Assembly: GCA_003485885.1 (NCBI GenBank)
Contig: DNHM01000544.1
Span: forward strand, 1 to 6,262
Reading direction: 5' to 3'
DNA length: 6,262 nt
DNA from: Acidimicrobiaceae bacterium
Lineage (GTDB): Bacteria; Actinomycetota; Acidimicrobiia; Acidimicrobiales; UBA10347
Numbering within the stretch: position 1 is the stretch's first letter; each line of letters opens with the position of its first letter. Shown here piece by piece: positions 1-4,942 of this stretch. The position numbers and the translations under genes are program-made. The notes beneath the pieces were generated by a model that did no database searches, was not told where the DNA came from, and saw nothing but the letters and a program-made list of their open reading frames with translations.

Positions 1-357
1 GGCCTCGGCACTGAGCACCTGCAACGACTGGGCGGCGTCTTTGAATGTTTTACATTCGAGTAGACGAGCCAGTAGTAGATCTCGTTCTTCCCACAACGCA
101 AGTTCTTCGTCGAGATCAGATCCCGGCGGATCAGGAAGCAGTCGGCGACTCTTCAGCTCGACCAGCGTGGCTGCAATGAGCAGGAACTCCGTGGCGACTT
201 CGAGTTCGAGTGTGTCCATCTGTTCGAGCGCCGTGACGTACGCGTCGACGACCGATGACAGCGACACTTCGTAGAGGTCGACTTCGTCTTTCAAAATCAG
301 GTGCAGCAGCAAGTCGAAGGGCCCGTCAAATACGGGCGTCGATACAGCAACACTCAC
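1..357 (-). CDS. scpA: Segregation and condensation protein A, N-terminal part (cut by left window edge)
   Basis: This is the first 119 codons of a kleisin, the subunit that bridges the SMC heads together with ScpB in the bacterial condensin that organises and segregates the chromosome in the cytoplasm. The translation starts VSVAVSTPVFDGPFDLLLHL. The FDGPFDLLLHLI segment (about residues 10-21), followed by a DLYEVSLSSVVDAYV helix, is the characteristic ScpA N-terminus. Further on, ATEFLLIAATLVELKSRRLL (about 55-74) is the conserved helix preceding the acidic linker. Family members are usually about 230-280 aa, so less than half is visible. GTG at 355-357 is the only standard start before an in-frame stop about 13 codons upstream. 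There is no Shine-Dalgarno, but a TAACCT box lies 7 nt before the GTG, which suggests a leaderless message. scpB would be expected further left, outside the window. It is divergent from phr. Identity is sure; nothing appears broken in the visible part. Confidence 0.93.
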   Translation of the reverse strand, partial: MSVAVSTPVFDGPFDLLLHLILKDEVDLYEVSLSSVVDAYVTALEQMDTLELEVATEFLLIAATLVELKSRRLLPDPPGSDLDEELALWEERDLLLARLLECKTFKDAAQSLQVLSAEA

Positions 358-364
358 GGGCCCG

Positions 365-370
365 AGGTTA
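365..370 (-). promoter_or_regulatory. Putative -10 box of scpA (TAACCT)
   Basis: On the minus strand TAACCT fits the TANNNT -10 consensus common in actinobacteria. It ends 7 nt before the GTG start codon, so transcription would begin at or next to the start codon. No good -35 hexamer is visible at 16-18 nt further upstream. The match is short, and its support comes mainly from the same arrangement recurring at phr and trpS. Confidence 0.45.
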
Positions 371-463
371 CCGATTGAGTTCCGTTCCGAGCGTCATAGG
401 GGCGAAAGTCAGGCCAAACGCCAGTGTCACCAAACGGCCGGACCCCGAAACCTCACTGAGCCT

Positions 464-481
464 GCCGAGATGTGTCTCGGC
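464..481. promoter_or_regulatory. Perfect 7-bp inverted repeat upstream of phr, candidate operator
   Basis: The sequence GCCGAGA-TGTG-TCTCGGC is a perfect 7-bp inverted repeat with a 4-nt centre. It ends 4 nt before the TACAGT -10-like box of phr and covers about -36 to -19 relative to a start at 500, that is, the -35 and spacer region. A dimeric regulator bound there would be expected to control the photolyase promoter. It does not match the GAAC-N4-GTTC SOS box of actinobacterial LexA. If transcription starts further upstream it would instead be an RNA hairpin. The symmetry is plain; the function is inferred. Confidence 0.45.
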
Positions 482-485
482 GACA

Positions 486-491
486 TACAGT
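486..491 (+). promoter_or_regulatory. Putative -10 box of phr (TACAGT)
   Basis: TACAGT matches TANNNT and ends 8 nt before ATG 500, the spacing expected if the first base of the start codon is the transcription start. No convincing -35 element is seen; the region where it would lie is occupied by the inverted repeat 464-481. Used here as an argument for ATG 500 over ATG 494 or ATG 470. Confidence 0.45.
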
Positions 492-499
492 CGATGCCG

Positions 500-1885
500 A
501 TGACTGCTTCGATACATCATCTTGTGTGGTTTCGACGGGACCTACGGCTGGGCGATAACCCGGCCTGGGCCGCCGCGACCCAGCGCTCCGACGAGGTCAC
601 CGCGCTCTTCGTGCTCGACCCTGCATTGTTCGATCGGGCCGGGCCCTACCGCCAACAGGCGCTGGTCGCCCATCTACAAGCGCTCGACACACAACTCCGT
701 GAACGAGGGGGCCGGCTCCGCGTCGAACACGGCGACCCAACCGTAGTCGTGCCCGCGGTAGCCGATTCGCTGCATGCCGACATGGTCCATCGAAATACTG
801 ACACCACCCCGTACGCAGTGCCGCGAGATCAGGCCGTAGCTGCGAAGCTGCCCGGTCGGGTGCAGACGCATTGGGGCACTCTGGTGCACGAGCCAGGCCG
901 TGTCCTGACGGGCAAGGGCACTCTGTCGAAGGTCTTCACACCGTTCTACAACGTGTGGAACAAGACCGAGATGTCGCCGTGGGCGACTGACCCTGGCGCC
1001 GCACAGATCGCAGACCAGGCTGGCACCGGACTCCCCAACCGCGACACTGCCCAGGATCCCAGATCGGGGGACTATCCCGGCGGTGAAGAAGCCGCAAAGG
1101 ATCGGCTCGAAGACTTCCTTGGGCGCATCGACGACTATCTCGATACACGTGACCTGCCTGCCATCGACGGCACATCCCGGCTGTCCGCCGACCTGCGGTT
1201 TGGCACGCTGTCACCACGCGAGATCGCGGTGGTCGTCGGCGAAACTACCGCTGGCCGTCGAGGTTTCGTGCGTCAATTGGCATGGCGCGACTGGTACGCC
1301 CACCTGCTCTACCAAAACCCCACCATGCCCAACGCTGCAATCAAACCTGAGTACGACAAGGTTGCCTGGCGCAACGACGCCGACGAGTTCCAAGCCTGGA
1401 AAAACGGCGCCACTGGTTACCCAATTGTCGATGCTGGCATGCGGCAACTGCTGCACACCGGTTGGATGCACAACCGGGTCCGCATGATCGTCGGTTCGTT
1501 CCTCGTCAAGGACTTACTGATCGACTGGCGAAAGGGCGAGCGCTGGTTTCGGCACTTACTTGTTGATGCAGACATGTCACAGAACGTCGGCAACTGGCAA
1601 TGGGTTGCGGGTTGCGGCACCGATGCTGCGCCTTACTTTCGGGTGTTCAACCCATGGACACAAAGCCGCAAGTTCGACGCCGATGGCGACTACATCCGCA
1701 CCTGGGTCCCGGAGCTCGCTGGGCTGAACAAGAAGATGATCCACGAGCCACACCTGGCCCCTCCCCTCGATCTGGCCGCCGCTGGTGTCGTCCTCGGTGA
1801 CAGCTATCCCCATCCCATCGTCAACCACGCCTTCGCCCGTGACCGTGTACTCGCTGCCTACAAGACTGCGCTCGGCAAAGACTGA
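500..1885 (+). CDS. phr: Class I deoxyribodipyrimidine photolyase
   Basis: A 461-residue cytoplasmic FAD enzyme that repairs UV-induced cyclobutane pyrimidine dimers using light; the length is normal for the family. The N-terminal antenna-binding Rossmann domain begins HHLVWFRRDLRLGDN. The C-terminal FAD domain carries NGATGYPIVDAGMRQLLHTG, WMHNRVRM and GTDAAPYFRVFNPW. By alignment from memory with E. coli PhrB, the electron-transfer tryptophan triad W306/W359/W382 is present as W290, W343 and W366. The CPD-contacting W277 and N341 are W262 and N325. The Asn next to flavin N5 (N378) is N362, favouring photolyase over plant-type cryptochrome. E274, another CPD contact, is Gln259. Which antenna cofactor is used cannot be told. 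The start was placed at ATG 500 because homology begins just after it and a -10-like box ends 8 nt upstream; ATG 494 (two residues more) is possible. The gene is convergent with the crotonase gene and divergent from scpA. Confidence 0.95.
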   Translation: MTASIHHLVWFRRDLRLGDNPAWAAATQRSDEVTALFVLDPALFDRAGPYRQQALVAHLQALDTQLRERGGRLRVEHGDPTVVVPAVADSLHADMVHRNTDTTPYAVPRDQAVAAKLPGRVQTHWGTLVHEPGRVLTGKGTLSKVFTPFYNVWNKTEMSPWATDPGAAQIADQAGTGLPNRDTAQDPRSGDYPGGEEAAKDRLEDFLGRIDDYLDTRDLPAIDGTSRLSADLRFGTLSPREIAVVVGETTAGRRGFVRQLAWRDWYAHLLYQNPTMPNAAIKPEYDKVAWRNDADEFQAWKNGATGYPIVDAGMRQLLHTGWMHNRVRMIVGSFLVKDLLIDWRKGERWFRHLLVDADMSQNVGNWQWVAGCGTDAAPYFRVFNPWTQSRKFDADGDYIRTWVPELAGLNKKMIHEPHLAPPLDLAAAGVVLGDSYPHPIVNHAFARDRVLAAYKTALGKD

Positions 1886-1890
1886 AGAGA

Positions 1891-1912
1891 GCAATGAGCT
1901 CCGCTCACTTGC
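1891..1912. terminator. Small hairpin between convergent phr and crotonase genes, possible bidirectional terminator
   Basis: GCAA-TGAGC, loop TCC, then GCTCA and TTGC pair over 9 base pairs with one unpaired C at 1908. It starts 5 nt after the phr stop and includes the stop codon of the opposing gene (1905-1907). It is roughly symmetrical, so it could form in both transcripts. There is no U-tract on either side, so it is not a classical intrinsic terminator; actinobacterial terminators often lack one. Weak evidence. Confidence 0.35.
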
Positions 1913-2693
1913 CGGTCCAGTTGGGGCTGCGCTTTTCGACGAAGCTGGCGATGCCTTCTTGGCCGTCGGCGGTGGCCATGGCGTTCGTGATCATGACACC
2001 TTCGAACTCGCCCGCACTTTCGAGAGGCTGTTCGAAGCCGTTATAGATGACCTGCTTGGCGTGGCCAGTAGCAAACGGGGCGCCAGCGGCAAGCTCCGCT
2101 GCCATGGCTGCGGTTGCCGCATCGACCTCGTCATCGGCAACTACTCGATTCACCAGGCCCCATGACTCCGCGGTTGCCGCGTCGAGCACCCGATTCGTCA
2201 GCGTGAGATCGAGCATGCGGCGCAGCCCGATGTGGCGGCCGATGAAATACGACGAGGGGCCGTCGGGTGTCATGCCTGCCCGGGTGTAGGCCATGGTGTA
2301 CTTCGAACTCTCACCGCTGATGACCAAGTCGAATGCGCCAACCAGTGAAAGGCCTGCGCCGCCGGCAGCGCCTCGGACCCCTGCGACGAACGGCTTCGTC
2401 ATGCGGTTCATTTTGTACAGCGCTGCGTGGAACGGACCCACCACCTTGGCGCCGTGTTTGGGCAGCTCGGCGCCCATGCCATGGAACTCTTTGAGGTCAC
2501 CACCTGCACAGAAGACCTTGCCTTCAGCTGTCACGCTGACGGCGCGAACGGCGTCGTCGAACTCGATCTCGATCATGACATCGCGCAGATCTCGGGCAAA
2601 GGCTTCCGACACAGCGTTGGCCCCGTTCGGCCGGTTCAGTCGCAGGTGTCCAACGTTGCCCTCGACGGTGTATGTGATCGTCTCATAACTCAT
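1905..2693 (-). CDS. Enoyl-CoA hydratase/isomerase (crotonase) family protein
   Basis: A 262-residue crotonase-fold protein, full length for the family, expected to act on a CoA thioester in the cytoplasm. Visible hallmarks are LRLNRP near residue 20, the first oxyanion-hole segment VFCAGGDLKEF (60-70) binding the thioester carbonyl, and the second, GVRGAAGGAGLSL (105-117). These are followed by AFDLVISGESSKYTMAYTRA and the helix ending in ESWGLVNRVV (176-185). Aligning by eye to rat mitochondrial hydratase, catalytic Glu144 falls on Ser116 and Glu164 on Tyr136, so both hydratase glutamates are absent. Asp144, in TPDGPSSY, is in the region used by PaaG/isomerase-like members. It is therefore unlikely to be a normal hydratase; an isomerase or another crotonase reaction fits better, and the substrate is unknown. 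The start at 2693 (MSYETITYTVEGN) sits where homology begins; an in-frame extension upstream would run into trpS. There is no ribosome binding site. It is divergent from trpS, 87 bp away, and is probably a single-gene unit. Confidence 0.88.
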   Translation of the reverse strand: MSYETITYTVEGNVGHLRLNRPNGANAVSEAFARDLRDVMIEIEFDDAVRAVSVTAEGKVFCAGGDLKEFHGMGAELPKHGAKVVGPFHAALYKMNRMTKPFVAGVRGAAGGAGLSLVGAFDLVISGESSKYTMAYTRAGMTPDGPSSYFIGRHIGLRRMLDLTLTNRVLDAATAESWGLVNRVVADDEVDAATAAMAAELAAGAPFATGHAKQVIYNGFEQPLESAGEFEGVMITNAMATADGQEGIASFVEKRSPNWTGK

Positions 2694-2741
2694 GACCCAA
2701 GCTTGACCGGCCGACACACGCGCAACCAAGTACAAATTGCG

Positions 2742-2763
2742 GGTAGCGGCAGGGGCCGCTGCC
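2742..2763. promoter_or_regulatory. 9-bp inverted repeat upstream of trpS, candidate operator or leader hairpin
   Basis: GGTAGCGGC, centre AGGG, then GCCGCTGCC pair over 9 bp with one T-G mismatch (wobble in RNA). It lies in the 87-bp divergent region between the crotonase gene and trpS, ending 2 nt before the TACGCT -10-like box of trpS. If trpS is leaderless, the repeat covers about -39 to -18 and would act as DNA, for example as an operator. If transcription starts upstream, it is a GC-rich 5' leader hairpin. It does not resemble a T-box and is too short to be one. Confidence 0.4.
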
Positions 2764-2765
2764 AC

Positions 2766-2771
2766 TACGCT
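2766..2771 (+). promoter_or_regulatory. Putative -10 box of trpS (TACGCT)
   Basis: TACGCT fits TANNNT and ends 9 nt before ATG 2781, consistent with a leaderless transcript. No purine-rich ribosome binding site precedes the ATG. No -35 hexamer stands out; TTGACC at 2703-2708 is far too distant. Support comes mainly from the parallel arrangement at phr and scpA. Confidence 0.4.
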
Positions 2772-2780
2772 CATCGACGC

Positions 2781-3764
2781 ATGACAACGCAACGTGTTTT
2801 CAGTGGAATCCAGCCGACCGGTGAACCGCATCTTGGCAACTTCCTGGGTGCGATCAAGAACTATGTCCGAATGCAGGATGGCCACGATGCGGTGTATTGC
2901 ATCGTGGACATGCACGCAATCACTGTGCCGCAGGATCCCGCCGACCTGCGGGCCAGCACATTACGCATGGGCCAGCTGCTCATGGCATCAGGCCTAGACC
3001 CCCAGCAATGCACCCTGTTCGTGCAGAGCCAGGTGCCCCAGCACGCCCAGCTCGGTTGGCTTATGGAAACCACTGTCAGCTTCGGCGAACTCAGCCGCAT
3101 GACTCAGTTCAAGGACAAGAGCGATCGAAGCGAGTTCATCTCGAGCGCACTGTTCACCTACCCAGCGCTTCAAGCTGCCGACATCTTGTTGTACGACACC
3201 AACTTCGTTCCCGTCGGCGACGATCAACGTCAGCATCTAGAACTGGCACGCGATGCAGCCCAGCGTTTCAACAGCCGTTTCGGCGAGACGTTCGTGGTGC
3301 CAGAACATGTCATCCCGCCTGTCGCAGCTCGGATCATGGATCTGCAACGACCGAATGACAAGATGTCGAAGTCGGCCGAGGCCGAAAACGGCCTGATCAT
3401 GATGCTTGAACCTCTCAAAAGCATCGAGAAGAAGTTCAAGCGTGCGGTCACTGACAGCGATGACGAGGTCCGTTTCGACCGAGACAACAAACCCGGTGTA
3501 TCCAATCTGCTGGAGATCCTGAGCGCCGTGACCGACACCGATCCCGAGACACTTGCAACGCAGTACACACAGTACGGCCGACTCAAGGTCGACACCGCCG
3601 AGGCTGTCATTTCGGTTCTACAGCCCATTCAAGAGCGTTATGCCGAATTAGCTGCCGACCCCGCCGAGACGCAGCGACTGTTGCGTATTGGCGCCGAGAA
3701 GGCCCGAGAGATCGCCGAGGTCGTCTATGAACGAGCTCGAGACAACATCGGCTTCCTGGCTTAG
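2781..3764 (+). CDS. trpS: Tryptophanyl-tRNA synthetase
   Basis: A 327-residue class Ic synthetase that activates tryptophan with ATP and charges tRNA-Trp in the cytoplasm; the size is typical of bacterial TrpRS. The Rossmann core opens with VFSGIQPTGEPHLGNFLGA. HLGN (17-20) is the HIGH-type ATP motif, and NDKMSKS (192-198) is the KMSKS loop at the position usual in bacterial TrpRS. FTYPALQAADILLYD (125-139) holds the Asp (134) corresponding to the tryptophan-indole-binding Asp132 of the Bacillus enzyme. VPVGDDQRQHLELARD (143-158) is the conserved ATP-side helix. The start at 2781 (MTTQRVFSGI) matches the family; an open frame runs 118 codons further upstream but overlaps the opposing crotonase gene and carries no TrpRS homology. 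It ends 8 bp before the end of the convergent HD gene, with no convincing terminator between them. All catalytic motifs are intact and there is no sign of a second, specialised TrpRS. Confidence 0.97.
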   Translation: MTTQRVFSGIQPTGEPHLGNFLGAIKNYVRMQDGHDAVYCIVDMHAITVPQDPADLRASTLRMGQLLMASGLDPQQCTLFVQSQVPQHAQLGWLMETTVSFGELSRMTQFKDKSDRSEFISSALFTYPALQAADILLYDTNFVPVGDDQRQHLELARDAAQRFNSRFGETFVVPEHVIPPVAARIMDLQRPNDKMSKSAEAENGLIMMLEPLKSIEKKFKRAVTDSDDEVRFDRDNKPGVSNLLEILSAVTDTDPETLATQYTQYGRLKVDTAEAVISVLQPIQERYAELAADPAETQRLLRIGAEKAREIAEVVYERARDNIGFLA

Positions 3765-3772
3765 CGAAAGCG

Positions 3773-4354
3773 TTATTCGTCGGCCTTTTTCAGGGCTGCC
3801 GCTACCACCGGCTTGATGGTGATTTGATCGGCTGGCAGATGGTGCTCGCGGGCCCAACTAATCGCAAGTTCTGACGCGCCCGCGTTGGCAAGTTCAGTAG
3901 CACCGATATTACTGTGATCGAGATAACTGGCAATCTGGGCGCGAATGCCACCCTTGTCGCCCCAGCCACGCGCCTGTTCGTAGATCAGCAGACCTGCAAA
4001 ACTGGCGGCGACCCGGCCGGGTGTTCCGAGCCCTGCCTGGGTCTTGCCGACATCATGTAGTGCCGATGCCACGGCTACTTCGTCGCCGAACGTCGACACG
4101 CTGCGGGCGCAGCTGATCGCATGGGCGCGGTCGACCTCGGCCATTTGGCGATACAAAACCGACTCGTTTGGTGTGAGTAGGGACAGCAGCCACGCTTCGT
4201 CTGCAGCATCTGGTACTGGCTTGCGTAACGACCACAAGGTGCGCTGAGCGAGATGAGGGACGTCGCGCCACGAATACACCTGGGTTGAGTCGGCCGGTTT
4301 CCGTGCCCCAGAAACTGCTCCATCAGCGGTGTGAGGTTCACGGATCTCGGTCAT
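3773..4354 (-). CDS. HD-domain protein, putative metal-dependent phosphohydrolase
   Basis: A 193-residue soluble protein. After a variable, probably disordered N-terminus (about 1-28) and a short helical region come the HD superfamily ligands in order: His78 (DRAHAIS), His100-Asp101 (ALHDVGKT), His147 (YLDHSNIGATEL), His171-His172 (AREHHLP), and a possible final Asp192 at the extreme C-terminus. HD proteins bind one or two metal ions and usually cleave phosphoester bonds in nucleotides or signalling molecules. No substrate can be assigned here. The signature is HDVGKT rather than HDxGK inside a GYP motif, so a cyclic-di-GMP phosphodiesterase is not indicated. It is the last gene of the pyrG-Nudix-HD run, 19 bp after the Nudix stop, which suggests cotranscription and a link to nucleotide metabolism. 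The start at ATG 4354 avoids overlap with the Nudix gene; there is no Shine-Dalgarno. The C-terminus is short after the last His pair but shows no sign of frameshift. Confidence 0.82.
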   Translation of the reverse strand: MTEIREPHTADGAVSGARKPADSTQVYSWRDVPHLAQRTLWSLRKPVPDAADEAWLLSLLTPNESVLYRQMAEVDRAHAISCARSVSTFGDEVAVASALHDVGKTQAGLGTPGRVAASFAGLLIYEQARGWGDKGGIRAQIASYLDHSNIGATELANAGASELAISWAREHHLPADQITIKPVVAAALKKADE

Positions 4355-4373
4355 GGCCGTAGTTTGGCGTAGA

Positions 4374-4931
4374 TCAGGACGCAGGTGTGAGCAGGCCGAG
4401 ATCGCGAGCCCAGAACAGGCCCACGAGTGATTTGACATCGCGAAGTTTGCCGCCCACAAGCCAGTCGTCGATCTCGGTCAACGGGACCCGCACGATCTCC
4501 GAGTATTCCTCTTCGACGCCGTCGACTTGGCGACCGACATCGACGCAGTCATTCGCTGCGAAGATCGTGAGTACTTCGTCGCAGAAACCGGCGGCGGTAA
4601 GGAAGTCACCAAGCAGCACTAGGTTCTGGGGGTCGAGGCCGACTTCTTCGATCAGTTCGCGCCTGGCAGCGGTCTCGAGAGGTTCACCCGGGATATCGGT
4701 CTTGCCTGCAGGGATCTCGATGAGGTTGTCGTCAACTGCGGCTCGGTATTGCTCGACGAATACCACACAACCGTCGTGGATTGCGACGACGGCCACCGCA
4801 CCTGGATGGCGTACAACCTGGCGTTCGACCAGATCACCACGAGGCGTGCGAACGGTCAAGATCTCTGTCGTGACCATGGCGCCCGCGTGTGCAACCCGAG
4901 CGCCCTCTACGAAGAATTTCTTATCGCTCAT
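4374..4931 (-). CDS. Nudix hydrolase, ADP-ribose pyrophosphatase type
   Basis: A 185-residue enzyme expected to split ADP-ribose or a related nucleoside diphosphate into AMP and a sugar phosphate in the cytoplasm, using Mg2+ or Mn2+. The Nudix box spans about residues 76-99. It reads AGKTDIPGEPLETAAR followed by RELIEEVGL, with the metal-binding REXXEE Glu residues 92, 95 and 96. The gap between the first Gly and the first Glu is six residues rather than five, a one-residue lengthening that I recall in actinobacterial ADP-ribose pyrophosphatases such as Rv1700. Supporting features are an N-terminal beta region with VVRHPGAVAVVAI (39-51), VFVEQYRAAV, AGFCDE (114-119, standing in for the usual GFSDE), and a GVEEEYSEIVRVPL segment (138-151) with acidic residues common in this subfamily. 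It starts 11 bp after the pyrG stop, so it is almost certainly in the same operon. There is no Shine-Dalgarno before ATG 4931. Substrate preference is inferred, not seen. Confidence 0.9.
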   Translation of the reverse strand: MSDKKFFVEGARVAHAGAMVTTEILTVRTPRGDLVERQVVRHPGAVAVVAIHDGCVVFVEQYRAAVDDNLIEIPAGKTDIPGEPLETAARRELIEEVGLDPQNLVLLGDFLTAAGFCDEVLTIFAANDCVDVGRQVDGVEEEYSEIVRVPLTEIDDWLVGGKLRDVKSLVGLFWARDLGLLTPAS

Positions 4932-4942
4932 GGGCGATGTCG

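Noticed and set aside
464..481. LexA SOS box upstream of phr
   Set aside because: The half-sites are CGAGA and TCTCG rather than GAAC-N4-GTTC.
470..499. Earlier photolyase starts at ATG 470 or ATG 494
   Set aside because: ATG 470 lies inside the inverted repeat and adds residues with no homology. ATG 494 is only 2 nt from the -10-like box. ATG 494 cannot be fully excluded.
2110..2182. Repeated GCGGTTGCCGC word within the crotonase gene
   Set aside because: Both copies encode Ala-Ala-Thr-rich coding sequence in the same gene; codon bias explains it better than a functional repeat.
2692..2706. Mini-ORF (Met-Thr-Gln-Ala-stop) upstream of trpS as a tryptophan attenuator peptide
   Set aside because: It contains no Trp codon and is far from the hairpin; there is no alternative pairing typical of attenuators.
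2703..2708. TTGACC as a -35 box for trpS
   Set aside because: It is more than 50 nt from the TACGCT box, and the nearest TANNNT-like hexamer at proper spacing is absent.
2427..2780. In-frame 118-codon N-terminal extension of trpS
   Set aside because: It overlaps the opposing crotonase gene almost entirely, shows no TrpRS homology, and the normal TrpRS N-terminus begins at ATG 2781.
2694..2915. In-frame 74-codon N-terminal extension of the crotonase gene
   Set aside because: It would run antisense into trpS and across the promoter region; crotonase homology begins right after ATG 2693.
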